Made by a program: the position numbers and the translations under genes. 64,000 bases of DNA, taken from assembly GCA_038131795.1 (NCBI GenBank), contig JAYPQE010000003.1:1736001-1800000 (forward strand), read 5' to 3'. This document shows positions 26,048-35,646 of this stretch, piece after piece. Below the pieces are notes generated by a model, which was not told the DNA's origin, searched no databases, and saw only the letters and a program-made list of their open reading frames with translations. The stretch comes from Eutrophobius brisbanensis (lineage in GTDB: Bacteria > Pseudomonadota > Gammaproteobacteria > Eutrophobiales > Eutrophobiaceae). Within the stretch, counting starts at the first letter, position 1; each line of letters opens with the position of its first letter.

Positions 26048-27055
26048 TTAAAACAGTGGATCCGGTGTGGAAACGGCGCCTGCTTCACCCTCTGTTAATG
26101 TCGTTGGGTCGCCTTTACCCGCACCCGGTGTAGATTCAGCTTCAGTCAGTGATAACATGTAATCAAATAAACGTTTTGACAATTCCGCATCAGAATCAGT
26201 TTGCAAGCTTTGCCGTAGATAACTGACAGCCTGAAAATAATTTTCGGGTTCAAGGCGGGTAAGAAACAGTTCCCATTGAAGCCTGCCCAAACTGTAATAA
26301 ACCAGTCCCAGCATTTTATTATCATTGGAATTTGAATACATCCCGCTGAGTAGTACCCGTGCGGTACCCATTTCTCCTATTTGCGACAGATAAATTGCTC
26401 GATTGAATGTAACTGAATTCAAATAACCGGAATCTTCACGTAGATAATTCGCCGTTGGCCAAAGATACAAAGGTGGGTTTTGGATATCTGAATGTAAATC
26501 ATCGTAGGGTATTGCGTAGACATCCTGTAGCCGCGACATGTCCTCAGATAGAATAGCAATGGAATCGCTGGCTTCCTGTAGCGCCTCAACAGGCGCATCT
26601 TCTTCCTGCTGCTTTTCTTTAATCATTTCCTGTATGGATTGAAATTCTGATTGCACCTGCGCCATGGTACCAACCGGCCCTTCCCTGAAATGCTCGCCCA
26701 TAACTTCATAAGTTGCCTCGAAACGTGACGATATTTCAGCCAGACCTTTCAGGCTGGTAATTAATGCCTGAAACTGGTCCTGCAATCCACGTAATTGCTC
26801 ACCGCGGGTTTTTTCCAGCATTAAACTGAATAGCGCTTCATTGGTCTTTTCAATCTGCGGGGTATAGCGACTATAAAATAAATGTGCCTGTATACCGGTG
26901 ATTATCAGCGCTAATGATATTGCGATGACCAGATAGGAGATCTGATTTTTTCGCTTTTGTATCGCGGTGACAATGCCTGACGAGATTTTATTCTGCGTTA
27001 CCTCGTCACTGGATTCAGGTGATATCTCATCACTGACTTCTACTTCATTATTCAT
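26048..27055 (-). CDS. MxaK-like membrane-anchored helical protein
   Basis: A 335-residue protein: an acidic cytoplasmic N-terminus, one membrane helix (QISYLVIAISLALIITGIQ) and a long coiled-coil/helical periplasmic part. I start it at ATG 27055, nine bases past the upstream stop, with AAGGAG upstream. The longer frame would overlap the vWA gene by 85 bases. Position between the two vWA genes equals mxaK. Sequence similarity to MxaK cannot be judged by eye, so the name rests on gene order. Its tail is rich in Gly, Glu and Thr. Confidence 0.65.
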   Translation of the reverse strand: MNNEVEVSDEISPESSDEVTQNKISSGIVTAIQKRKNQISYLVIAISLALIITGIQAHLFYSRYTPQIEKTNEALFSLMLEKTRGEQLRGLQDQFQALITSLKGLAEISSRFEATYEVMGEHFREGPVGTMAQVQSEFQSIQEMIKEKQQEEDAPVEALQEASDSIAILSEDMSRLQDVYAIPYDDLHSDIQNPPLYLWPTANYLREDSGYLNSVTFNRAIYLSQIGEMGTARVLLSGMYSNSNDNKMLGLVYYSLGRLQWELFLTRLEPENYFQAVSYLRQSLQTDSDAELSKRLFDYMLSLTEAESTPGAGKGDPTTLTEGEAGAVSTPDPLF

Positions 27056-27063
27056 GACAGTTA

Positions 27064-28113
27064 TTAACTCCTTGAGCTGAACGCCGCGGTCACCAAAATA
27101 GGATGGTAGATTGTTGCAACCAGTAATATCCATACCAGCATGAGCCAACGCGCCAGTGTGAATACAGATTCCGACAGGTCTACCTGCTCATGCCTGGATT
27201 CCTCATACGCATAACTTTCCAGTTTGCCAATCTCTTCCATGGCCTGATCAAGATTACCCTGATCAAGGTTTTCAATTGTATAGGCCGTGCCAATACTTCG
27301 GGTGCTCCGTAAGAAATCCAAAGCCTGCTGTGAGACCTCTCCGGTTGAATCTGAAGTAATCCACAGCAGGTAAAATGACAGATCCAACTGCCCTAACCTG
27401 TACATTTGCTCCTGCAAATCATCGGTATTCTTCGCCTCTGCATCAGTTAATAATATGACTGCCTGTTTATTGCGACTGGGATACCGTTCAACCATGTTCA
27501 GTGCCTGTTCCAGGGCCCAGCGAATATTGGTACCGTAAGTAACATAAGGATCCATGGCCTCAAGCTGCTGCCTGAGAAAATCAAAATTTGTAGTGAACCC
27601 CGACATTAGATAAACCTGTGAATTAAAATAGGTCAGCTGAATGCGATCTTCGTTTGGGTTCAGTGACGACATAAAACGCAGCAAACTCTCTCTGGCAAGT
27701 TCGTAACGTGCCAATTCTGGAATGGTGGAAGGATCATCCACCTGGCCGGAATACAACCCTGCTTTCCTTGGAAAGGTTGTGGGGAAGTTTTCCCGCAGTA
27801 ATGGGGTGTTTTCTCGCATGGACCGGGAGGTGTCCACCACAACCAGGAAATCCCTGGCAGTCTTCTCAACGACACTGGAACGGGTAGTGGTGATATCCAT
27901 CATGGATATCATCAGCATGAAAACGATTATTACCCCCAAAATGAGTGGTAATCTGTCGAGGACTCCACTAAGTGGCGCAGTATCAGTTATTAAATCAATA
28001 TCAGGAAAAAGTTCTCCTTTTTTCCTGAACCAGATCAATGCGAGACCGGCAACGGCAAGCAGGCCAAACAATAATGGCCACCAGTTACCTACCTGTATAT
28101 TGGTAAATCCCAT
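27064..28113 (-). CDS. MxaC-like von Willebrand factor A membrane protein
   Basis: A 349-residue protein with two N-terminal helices (11-29 and 55-72), a vWA domain with MIDAS DTSRS (94-98) and a later YGTNIRWALEQAL segment, and a C-terminal helix near 315-335. It pairs with the second vWA protein downstream. Such proteins present a metal-ion-dependent adhesion site to a target enzyme while the MoxR ATPase remodels it. Generic name BatA; gene order favours MxaC. Confidence 0.8.
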   Translation of the reverse strand: MGFTNIQVGNWWPLLFGLLAVAGLALIWFRKKGELFPDIDLITDTAPLSGVLDRLPLILGVIIVFMLMISMMDITTTRSSVVEKTARDFLVVVDTSRSMRENTPLLRENFPTTFPRKAGLYSGQVDDPSTIPELARYELARESLLRFMSSLNPNEDRIQLTYFNSQVYLMSGFTTNFDFLRQQLEAMDPYVTYGTNIRWALEQALNMVERYPSRNKQAVILLTDAEAKNTDDLQEQMYRLGQLDLSFYLLWITSDSTGEVSQQALDFLRSTRSIGTAYTIENLDQGNLDQAMEEIGKLESYAYEESRHEQVDLSESVFTLARWLMLVWILLVATIYHPILVTAAFSSRS

Positions 28114-28146
28114 TCTCGTCGTTCCGCAATATATATTTTAGCAGGC

Positions 28147-29142
28147 CTACTGAGTAATCAAGGTGGTTAAACGGTCCAGCAGCTCATCATTTTTGCCCTC
28201 CGGGCTATGCAACACTTCAATGAACAATTCACGATATCCTGCAAGGTTACCTTTACCCTTGTGGTCATCATGCATGACTTCCTCTTCATGTTTTAACCAG
28301 TAGAACGGGTCTACCTTAAGTTCATCTACAATGTACCAGACCAGACATTTACGCAATGAATCAAGAAACTCCTTGTCATTCTGGATTTCGCCTGACTTTA
28401 ACGTCGTCAAAACATCTTCCCAGCGGTTCCTGGACTTGTCTGCAACGGATTTACGTTTAAAGAAACTGAAAGGTGACATTAATATTCCTCCTAGTAAGAA
28501 AATCAGACCCCCCGCAAGCATACCTGAGTATGATTGCCTGAGATCCTGACCAGTCAAAGGGGTTGGATAAGCACCGGTAGGAAAGTAAGTTGCAAAACTG
28601 TTTAGCTCACCTTCTTCTCCCAGTGGGATGGCTGATGCGATCATTAAGTTTTCCGGCCACGGGCGAAACTGTACCGATTCTTCAGCAACATCATTGCCCG
28701 CACTATCAACTGTTGTATAACTGAGTGTAAATTCAGGTAATTCGTAAAAACGGGATCCTTTACAAAGGACTTTACCTTCTGGACAGGCCATTATTTGAAA
28801 CCTGAAAACATTTGAAACCGTTGACATGCTGTCTGGCGTAGCTGGGACAGATGTAGTTGAGCTGTCCAGTAAAAATGCCCCTTGATCCGCCGGCCAGGCC
28901 TGGGTAAAAAACTCCGGTCCTGTTTCCAGGAGACGCATAGCACTGGCGTCATATTCAATTTCAATGACCATGTGCAGGACATCACCAAACTTGATGATTC
29001 GATTTTCCATATTCATGACACCGGCCCGTACAGACAGTGTCTCGTCTTTATAGACATTTGCAATTAATGGAAAATTTTGTGCATATATCCCGGAGGATGT
29101 AGCCATCAAACACACTAACAATATGATGGATTTTATCTTCAT
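28147..29142 (-). CDS. MxaA-like exported membrane protein
   Basis: A 331-residue protein with signal peptide (ending GIYAQ), a periplasmic beta-rich domain of about 170 residues, one membrane helix (GMLAGGLIFLLGGILM, about 206-221), and a cytoplasmic tail of about 100 residues. Its start codon overlaps the DUF58 stop (TGATG), so translation is coupled. Position and layout fit MxaA, implicated in calcium insertion into methanol dehydrogenase. A BatD-like protein is the alternative. Confidence 0.65.
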   Translation of the reverse strand: MKIKSIILLVCLMATSSGIYAQNFPLIANVYKDETLSVRAGVMNMENRIIKFGDVLHMVIEIEYDASAMRLLETGPEFFTQAWPADQGAFLLDSSTTSVPATPDSMSTVSNVFRFQIMACPEGKVLCKGSRFYELPEFTLSYTTVDSAGNDVAEESVQFRPWPENLMIASAIPLGEEGELNSFATYFPTGAYPTPLTGQDLRQSYSGMLAGGLIFLLGGILMSPFSFFKRKSVADKSRNRWEDVLTTLKSGEIQNDKEFLDSLRKCLVWYIVDELKVDPFYWLKHEEEVMHDDHKGKGNLAGYRELFIEVLHSPEGKNDELLDRLTTLITQ

Positions 29143-30056
29143 CAGGATTTTCTCCTCCTGCGTAAGCCTTTTAATTTGGCCAGTTGTGGATACACATCCC
29201 GCTCATTTCTGACAATCAAATAATCCAGACCCAGTGATCTAAAAAAGCTTTCAACTTTCAGGACACGCTGCATTTCCCGTTCATTTATTCTTTCGATTCT
29301 AGACGGTGTGAGGTATGTCAGACGTTGCTTTTGCCTCTCCGGATCCCAAAGCTTAACTGACCCCACAATATCGCTGGATAATTTAAAACTGACAATGACC
29401 GGGACAAAGTCTCCGGAAATCCTCCGCAGTACAGCACGCCATTGTTGTGGACCATGGTGACCCATGGTGTCTTCAATCCTGACAAAATCAGAAATCAGAA
29501 ATACCAGATCATCCCGGTTCCCTCGTGATTTAAGACTGTATTTTCTCAGAGTATCCAGCGGGCCAAGCGAATCTCCCCAACTATGTTGACCAAGGCGCTT
29601 ACTGAGTTTCTCCATCTGGGTCTTGAGATTTCGTTCGGAAAAAAACTCCCCTTCATCCCGCGTGTACAGCACGGTACGAATACTGTCACTGGCACGCCAT
29701 AATGAATAGGTAAGCTGCAGCAAAGACAGATTCCTTATATTGTCTTTAGGTGGGAATGCCATGGAACCTGACATGTCACAAAGTAACACAATGGATGCCC
29801 TGACCTCGGCCTCCCATTCATTGACCCATAATTCATCCGGCGGACTGAATTTGTCAATGTTCCTGGGATTATCTTCACCGGGTTCATAAGGACGTGACCT
29901 TAAAAAACGCATGCCCTCCCCGGCCCTGCCCAGGGGGTGACGTCCCGGAAGAAACGTCAAGGACATAAGCTTGATAGGGAGTAATACCCCTAAAGCCTGC
30001 AAGCGCCGTTTATCTAGGATGGTATCGGCGGAAGACTTGTCTTCCTTAATACGCAT
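29142..30056 (-). CDS. DUF58 family protein (MxaS-like)
   Basis: A soluble DUF58 protein of about 304 residues. Signature YEPGEDNPRNIDKF is followed by a vWA-like core with CDMSGSMAF (DxSxS motif). DUF58 proteins accompany MoxR ATPases and link them to vWA partners. I prefer ATG 30056; a GTG at 30068 gives four more residues but has no ribosome site. Either start lies inside the end of the MoxR gene, so the two are translationally coupled. Position equals mxaS. Confidence 0.85.
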   Translation of the reverse strand: MRIKEDKSSADTILDKRRLQALGVLLPIKLMSLTFLPGRHPLGRAGEGMRFLRSRPYEPGEDNPRNIDKFSPPDELWVNEWEAEVRASIVLLCDMSGSMAFPPKDNIRNLSLLQLTYSLWRASDSIRTVLYTRDEGEFFSERNLKTQMEKLSKRLGQHSWGDSLGPLDTLRKYSLKSRGNRDDLVFLISDFVRIEDTMGHHGPQQWRAVLRRISGDFVPVIVSFKLSSDIVGSVKLWDPERQKQRLTYLTPSRIERINEREMQRVLKVESFFRSLGLDYLIVRNERDVYPQLAKLKGLRRRRKS

Positions 30057-31038
30057 ACCCTCGCTCACTCAAGATGAGGTGAATCAGGTGTTCAATGTTT
30101 ACCGGAAAGTTGGTTTCGATACGATGATTCAACATTGAATATGCCGTTGAAAAAATATCGTAAGGTAATACACGGTCACGACCATTAAACATGGCATGCG
30201 CCTTCAACAATGGTGGCCAGAAACTGGTGGCACGTGAACTTACCCCACCGCTGTGGCTGATAACTTCACGTCCGAATTCATCATCCTCATCCAGGGCATC
30301 TGCAGGATAGGAGACATCTGTCGGGCGGGTCGCCACGGTAATGGCATTCATCAAGTGGACAATGTCTTCGGTCAATTCAACGTGCGATTGCGCCATGTTT
30401 TGAATTTCTACCAGTTCTTCACGCGTGAGTACCGGTTTGAGCATGGCCAGGTTTTCTTTAAGGTGTGCTTTCGCCTCCGTGGCAATCTGGTATTCAATAT
30501 GGCGTGGGGGTGAATACCAGTGAAGTTTGACCAGGAAACGCTGCTTGGCTGCAGCATCCAGTTCCCAGGTACCCTCCTGAGAGAGCGGATTCTGTGTTGC
30601 TATAACATGGAAGGGTTCAGGCAGTGGATGACTACGATCACCAATAGTCACCTGCATCTCCTGCATAGCTTCCAGTAGCGCCGACTGGGCCCTTGGGTCC
30701 GTGCGGTTTAATTCATCAAACAGCACAATATTATGGAATATCGGACCCTTTATGAGTTCGAATTTTCCGTCCTTGCCCATGATCTCAGCACCCAGCATAT
30801 CTGAAGGCTTTAGCGTAGGTTGTCCTGACACACGGCCTACTGATATACCTTCCATGGAGGTAGCTAATGCCGTCGCAAGGAGAGTCTTACCTTCTCCAGG
30901 TACGGATTCTAACAACATGTGTCCTCTTGCCAGGACGGTGATGACTGTCATATCCAGGGCCGCTTCATGCCCCTTAACAACTTTGCCGAGATTGTTTCTA
31001 AGAGCCTGCGCTTTTGCAACAGCTTGATTAAAGTCCAA
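30046..31038 (-). CDS. MoxR-family AAA+ ATPase
   Basis: A 330-residue AAA+ chaperone. Walker A is SVPGEGKTLLA (about 45-55), Walker B VLFDELNR (D108-E109), then ALLEAMQEMQVTIG and the sensor region ATQNPLSQEGTWEL. It starts at TTG 31038 after GGGGGAA. MoxR ATPases use ATP to remodel or load metal into client enzymes with vWA partners. It leads the six-gene operon. No methanol or other PQQ dehydrogenase is in the window, so the client is unknown. Confidence 0.93.
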   Translation of the reverse strand: MDFNQAVAKAQALRNNLGKVVKGHEAALDMTVITVLARGHMLLESVPGEGKTLLATALATSMEGISVGRVSGQPTLKPSDMLGAEIMGKDGKFELIKGPIFHNIVLFDELNRTDPRAQSALLEAMQEMQVTIGDRSHPLPEPFHVIATQNPLSQEGTWELDAAAKQRFLVKLHWYSPPRHIEYQIATEAKAHLKENLAMLKPVLTREELVEIQNMAQSHVELTEDIVHLMNAITVATRPTDVSYPADALDEDDEFGREVISHSGGVSSRATSFWPPLLKAHAMFNGRDRVLPYDIFSTAYSMLNHRIETNFPVNIEHLIHLILSERGYAY

Positions 31039-31369
31039 AGGAATTCCCCCATTAATATTATAATTTTTGGAAAACAGGAATAACCTGTAATTACAGGCCC
31101 GTGACCTAGGAGTGCTAAAAAGACTGAACCTGCTTTATAAATGATAACTTTAAAATATATAATGTAAAGTTAAAACAATCTTGATTAACTGTGCAAATAA
31201 TATGCAACGCTGGCCTCATCAGATGTCATCCTCTGCTTACTATTAAAATCACTATCGAGTCAAAATCAGGAAATAGTAATCAGTTCTATTTTAGAATTCT
31301 GTTTAGCTGATTCCTACTGCATTGTTGCTGATATACCATCATTAAGGAAAAAAATTTACGGACGTTAAA
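31039..31369. promoter_or_regulatory. divergent intergenic region, moxR and DMT transporter
   Basis: This gap of 331 bases is AT-rich and must carry the promoters for the leftward moxR operon and the rightward transporter. I see no gene, strong palindrome or RNA element in it. Confidence 0.35.
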
Positions 31370-32284
31370 ATGCCTGATCCACAAACAGGACAACTATACG
31401 CATTACTCTCAGCACTCAGCTTTGCCTTTGGCAGTGTCTTTATTTCAAAGGGTGCCAAATCCAGGAAGGACAAGGGCGTTTTATTTTCTGTATTTGTCAC
31501 CATGCTGTTTTCCTTCCTGGCCTGGCTTGTTCTGGAATCGGATCAGACCGAATTTGATAATTCAGAGCAATGGTTAAGCGGTATATTCTGGTTTGTCATG
31601 GCCGGGTTGTTTGCCATGGTATTCGGCCGCACATTACTCTATACATCCATTCGCTACCTGGGTGTGACCCGGGCCGGATCAGTTAAACGACTCAACCCGT
31701 TCTTCGCGGTCATCTGCGCAGCCATCTTCCTGTCTGAATCCATCTCCGGGATGGATTTATTGGGCATGGGTGCAATCGGCCTGGCATTTGGCCTGTTAAT
31801 TTATGAATCCAGGTGCCGGCCCCAGATTGTCCATGAAGGGGAAACCCTGTCTCCGGCACATTATCTATGGGGCGTTGGATCTGCCCTGGCCTATGCACTG
31901 GCAAATGTATGTCGCAAATACGGACTGATGGATTTCAATGCCCCGGCATTTGGGACCTTTATCAGTGCTGCCAGTGGCTTTGCATTTTTTCTGGTGGCCG
32001 CCGTATTTTCAACTGTTTACCGGGAAAACCTTAAGACCCTGTTCAGCAACATAAACCGCTGGCTGTTTTTTTCCGGCATATTTGTCTCCATCGGCCAGAT
32101 CATGGCCTTTGCCGCGCTATACCATGAAAAAATTTCTACTGTGGTCATGATCAATTCTCTGGAGATCTTTCTTGCGTCGTTTTTGTCAGTGGTTGTTTTC
32201 CGGGCTGAGATTCGACCGCAAATTACCACCTATATTGCTGCAGTATTTGCCACCATAGGTGTTATTGTGGTTGCCACATACTAG
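31370..32284 (+). CDS. EamA/DMT-family transporter
   Basis: A 304-residue inner-membrane protein with about ten helices arranged as two EamA repeats (about 5-145 and 165-302), the drug/metabolite transporter design. RTLLYTSIRYLGVTRAGSVKRLNP in repeat one corresponds to ALYHEKISTVVMINSLEIF in repeat two. It likely exports or imports a small metabolite; the substrate is unknown. It appears monocistronic, with nearby genes belonging to the amidohydrolase module. Confidence 0.85.
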   Translation: MPDPQTGQLYALLSALSFAFGSVFISKGAKSRKDKGVLFSVFVTMLFSFLAWLVLESDQTEFDNSEQWLSGIFWFVMAGLFAMVFGRTLLYTSIRYLGVTRAGSVKRLNPFFAVICAAIFLSESISGMDLLGMGAIGLAFGLLIYESRCRPQIVHEGETLSPAHYLWGVGSALAYALANVCRKYGLMDFNAPAFGTFISAASGFAFFLVAAVFSTVYRENLKTLFSNINRWLFFSGIFVSIGQIMAFAALYHEKISTVVMINSLEIFLASFLSVVVFRAEIRPQITTYIAAVFATIGVIVVATY

Positions 32285-32414
32285 AATATTGTATCTATTG
32301 TGATTCTGATGGTCGGAATATATCAGGGGGCAATTAATTATGGTAAATTCGAATATCACGGTTGAAAATTAAATATTTCACGCTCCTTATTCAATGCAGC
32401 GAGGGCTTGAACAT

Positions 32415-32840
32415 ATGAGTACTGCAAACAGGATTAGCAAATTTTTCAGTGTCTGCATCACATGCATGATTGCATTTAATACTTATGGCTATGACGGAGA
32501 TGTAGATTACACCGCTCCCTATGTGACCATTGATCCGGAAACCGGAACACTGGTCACTGTGGACCCAAAGACCCAGACCAAGACACCACATACCTCGTCT
32601 GTGGACAAAGCGGCAAATGCCACAAACACCGAAACAACAACTTCAATCACGGCAACATCAACCACGGCCAGGACAGGACAACAAGCGCCATCGGATTCTG
32701 CACTTGATTCACAAGCGACAAGATTTAACCTGGCAATAATTTCTGGTGTATTGCTGGCTGCAGTTGCCGCTGCATTTATCTACCGGAACAATAAAACAGC
32801 ACCGGCAGAAACAACAAATGGCCATATGCATAACCATTAA
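32415..32840 (+). CDS. small exported 'DPETG' protein with C-terminal membrane helix
   Basis: About 141 residues from ATG 32415 (GAGGG upstream; an ATG at 32394 is possible). Layout: signal peptide ending NTYGY, motif APYVTIDPETGTLVTVDP, a Thr/Ala/Gln-rich low-complexity linker, a membrane helix (LAIISGVLLAAVAAAFIY), and a His-containing tail (HMHNH). The protein at 41430 has the same order with the PETG motif. The family is unknown to me. It sits 41 bases upstream of an amidohydrolase gene and probably is co-transcribed with it. Confidence 0.65.
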   Translation: MSTANRISKFFSVCITCMIAFNTYGYDGDVDYTAPYVTIDPETGTLVTVDPKTQTKTPHTSSVDKAANATNTETTTSITATSTTARTGQQAPSDSALDSQATRFNLAIISGVLLAAVAAAFIYRNNKTAPAETTNGHMHNH

Positions 32841-32881
32841 GATATCCCGCATACACCAGACAGCGACTCAAAGGACTCAAA

Positions 32882-34810
32882 ATGCAATTACAGATAAATA
32901 ATTTTAAATACTTAAACAGACAGGGTAAAAATTATCTGAAGCTATGTTTTATTGCCTGTTTATTTATCGTTACAAAGGCAGGTATCGCCCAGGATCAAAT
33001 ACCCTCTGAACTAATCCATTATCCGGAATTTGTTTTTTTCAACGGCCAGATACTTACTGCTGATGCCGATAGAGACTTTACCATTGCCCAGGCCGTGGCG
33101 GTCAGGGGCAACCGTATACTCGCTGTTGGTTCCAATGCACAAATTCAAAGGATGGTGGGTCCATCTACCCGGGCCATCGATTTAAAAGGTCGCTCCGTTA
33201 CCCCGGGGTTCATATATAACGATGGCGATAACTCCGTCCCCGCAGGTGATATCCTGAAAGACAGCCAGTGGCATGGGGTGACCCATCCCCATCTTGGTGG
33301 CGAGACCCTGGACCAGGCCCTTGCCACGCTGTCGTATATTGTTGAAGAAGAAAATGAGCCGGGTGAACCGCTGTTTTTCAACCTCCAGGACGCCTGGGCA
33401 AGCACGGCGAAAAATAGCTGGAACATCTCCACATTAGATGAAGTGGCTCCGGACAACCCGGTGGCCATCTACCTGGACAGCAGCTACGGCATGATGAATA
33501 CCGCCATGCTTAACCTTGCTGTAGAAAAAGGATTTCCCGCCGATCACTTCCACCTGGACAGGGACGAAACGGGTAAACCAACAGGTCTGGCGGGTGCTCA
33601 ACTGGTGGGTTTTGTCGGTCGGGAAGTCAGGCCCTGGCCCGTCCCCCAGTGGTTTGATGATTTTGCTATACCAGGGGCGGTTGAGACCCTGGCAAAATAT
33701 GCCCGCCATGGGGTCACCCTAGCAACCGGTCACATGAGTGCCCTGACCATGACTGTTCTCAACCGTGTGTTTCATGAGCAGCCGGAGAATCTTGCAGTGA
33801 GGGTCTATCCGGGTCTGGATTTTCTCAGGCAAAACCCCAATGGCGAGATGTACCTGAAACGCATGGGCAATCTGGTGGATTTTTCCCTGGTGGATGACAG
33901 GGGTCCCATGGTGACCATCGTCGGTGCCTCCGTTGGCCCCCATTCAGGGTCGGAAGATGCCGCCGCCAGCCTGCTGTCCATACACCCCAAGAAAAATGTG
34001 ATCCCAGGGATCAGTCCCAATGCCTACGGCTATAATCGATGGACGGCACAATGGTTCAGTAACCTGGGACAAAATGACCTCAATGAACTACAAAAGACCC
34101 AGACTGATTACTACAATGTCCTGCTGGCCCGGCAACATGGCTGGAATATGACCGGTATTCATAACCGCGGCAGTGAGGGGATCCGTCTGGCAATGCAAAA
34201 TGTCCTGGAGGCCGAAGGCCAGGACAATTTATATGTAAAAAAACTCTGGCGACCCCAGGGGTTTGATCATAATGTACAGTGGGTCCCTGAAATATTTGAA
34301 TTTTATAACCAACACCCGGAGCTTAAAGAAGTCATTCGCTTTGGTGTCAGTCTGGGCAGTACCATCAGGCAACGGGACAACCAGGCCATTGGTGTAAAAA
34401 ATGTCGTCGAGGCCCAGTACGGAATGGAAGGCCTGGAACAGATGGCGCCCCTGAAGACCCTGCTGGATAACGGTATCCCTTTTCACATCGAGGGTACCGA
34501 GCCTGAGGACGATGAAGACTTCCCCACCTGGTATATACAAAAAGCGGTGACCCGAATCGATAACCAGGGCCGGGTGATTGCCCCTGAAGAAGGCCTGGAC
34601 AGGGAATCCGCCTTCCTGGCATTGACCCGCTGGGCGGCCAGATTCATTGGTGCGGAGGAAGAAATGGGGTCCATCCAGCCGGGTATGTTGGCAGATATTG
34701 TGATATTTAATGGAAATTTACTGGATGAACCCATAGAGACCATTACCAACCTCAAACCGGTCATGACCCTGGTAGGTGGAAAAGTTGCCTATGAATCACC
34801 GGATTTATAG
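32882..34810 (+). CDS. exported YtcJ-like amidohydrolase, subtype A (HxH motif replaced)
   Basis: A 642-residue Amidohydro_3/YtcJ-type protein with an N-terminal signal segment ending KAGIAQ. The composite-sandwich strands (FVFFNGQILTADAD), a barrel, and the closing SIQPGMLADIVIFNGN are all present. The place where family members have PGxxDxHxH reads PGFIYNDGDN (113-117), so both metal His are missing. Other barrel residues remain: GIHNRGSEGI, FDHNVQW, HIEGTEPE. It is either a hydrolase with another metal set or a non-catalytic binding protein. It is closely related to the protein at 43776-45638. Confidence 0.82.
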   Translation: MQLQINNFKYLNRQGKNYLKLCFIACLFIVTKAGIAQDQIPSELIHYPEFVFFNGQILTADADRDFTIAQAVAVRGNRILAVGSNAQIQRMVGPSTRAIDLKGRSVTPGFIYNDGDNSVPAGDILKDSQWHGVTHPHLGGETLDQALATLSYIVEEENEPGEPLFFNLQDAWASTAKNSWNISTLDEVAPDNPVAIYLDSSYGMMNTAMLNLAVEKGFPADHFHLDRDETGKPTGLAGAQLVGFVGREVRPWPVPQWFDDFAIPGAVETLAKYARHGVTLATGHMSALTMTVLNRVFHEQPENLAVRVYPGLDFLRQNPNGEMYLKRMGNLVDFSLVDDRGPMVTIVGASVGPHSGSEDAAASLLSIHPKKNVIPGISPNAYGYNRWTAQWFSNLGQNDLNELQKTQTDYYNVLLARQHGWNMTGIHNRGSEGIRLAMQNVLEAEGQDNLYVKKLWRPQGFDHNVQWVPEIFEFYNQHPELKEVIRFGVSLGSTIRQRDNQAIGVKNVVEAQYGMEGLEQMAPLKTLLDNGIPFHIEGTEPEDDEDFPTWYIQKAVTRIDNQGRVIAPEEGLDRESAFLALTRWAARFIGAEEEMGSIQPGMLADIVIFNGNLLDEPIETITNLKPVMTLVGGKVAYESPDL

Positions 34811-34892
34811 GAAATCTGCTGTAAAATCGTTATAATATGCGGGATAGTGCAGTATGTCTGGGAGCACATGCTGTACGAATCTTCGCTATAAG

Positions 34893-34963
34893 CAATCCTG
34901 AAAATTCAAATCAGCAACTCTGCCGCATTTTAATAGGCAGGCGATTTACAGGATTGATTTTTA
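34893..34963 (+). terminator. multi-stem hairpin downstream of amidohydrolase gene
   Basis: Nested complementary segments: CAATCCTG (34893-34900)/CAGGATTG (34949-34956), AAATC/GATTT, GC/GC and CTGCC/GGCAG (34920-34924/34936-34940), then ATTTTT. The long, interrupted stem could be a terminator for the 32882-34810 gene or a structured leader of the cupin operon. Confidence 0.4.
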
Positions 34964-35043
34964 AATTCAAGAAACCCTAATTGTCTTGAACAATATTTAG
35001 ACAGTTGATGTAATACAAGCAGGTTAAACAGGAGTAAAGCATT

Positions 35044-35616
35044 ATGAATAGTACGGTCGCCGATGAAGCAAAAGGCTCAGAACAAAAAGAGGAAGTGGTA
35101 TGGGAAAGGTGGTCAAAAAAACGTACCTTTGTCCGTGCCCTTGAGGGTACCTATGGAGAATTAATGGAGGCATTATTCACCCAGCCTCGAATCTACCCGA
35201 CTCAGGATTTAAAGTGGAAGGGTGGTCCTCAAAACTATGGTAAAAAGGTCATTAACCCCCAGGCAGTGAAAGTTGCCCAGTCCATTGAAACCCATGTGGA
35301 TGTCTATTCCCCTGGTGGACACGGTCAAAAGCACGGCCATATGAACAGCGCCGTATTCTTTGTATTAAAAGGAAAGGGACACGACGTCCATGATGGAAAA
35401 CGGATCGATTGGGAAGCCGGTGATGCCATGATTGTTGAGAACGGCTGTGTCCATCAACACTTTTCTGATGACCCGGATAATGAATGTATCGTCCTTATTA
35501 TGAAGGCAAAACCGTTATTTTTATTTATGCACCTCATATTCCAGAAAATGGTGGAATACCCACCAACGGAACCGGTGCCAGGCCAGGAAGACTACACCCC
35601 GCCACCTTCACTTTAA
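35044..35616 (+). CDS. single-domain cupin protein
   Basis: A 190-residue cytoplasmic cupin. Motif 1 is GGHGQKHGHMNSAVFFVLKGKGHDVHDG and motif 2 is DAMIVENGCVHQHFSDDP, giving several His that can bind Fe or another metal. It resembles the second cupin of the double-domain protein at 51358. AGGAG precedes ATG 35044. The next gene encodes another single cupin, so the pair may form a heteromeric bicupin. A dioxygenase or isomerase role on an aromatic or oxoacid is possible. Confidence 0.75.
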   Translation: MNSTVADEAKGSEQKEEVVWERWSKKRTFVRALEGTYGELMEALFTQPRIYPTQDLKWKGGPQNYGKKVINPQAVKVAQSIETHVDVYSPGGHGQKHGHMNSAVFFVLKGKGHDVHDGKRIDWEAGDAMIVENGCVHQHFSDDPDNECIVLIMKAKPLFLFMHLIFQKMVEYPPTEPVPGQEDYTPPPSL

Positions 35617-35646
35617 GAATGAACAGATATTGAGGAATTATAAAGA

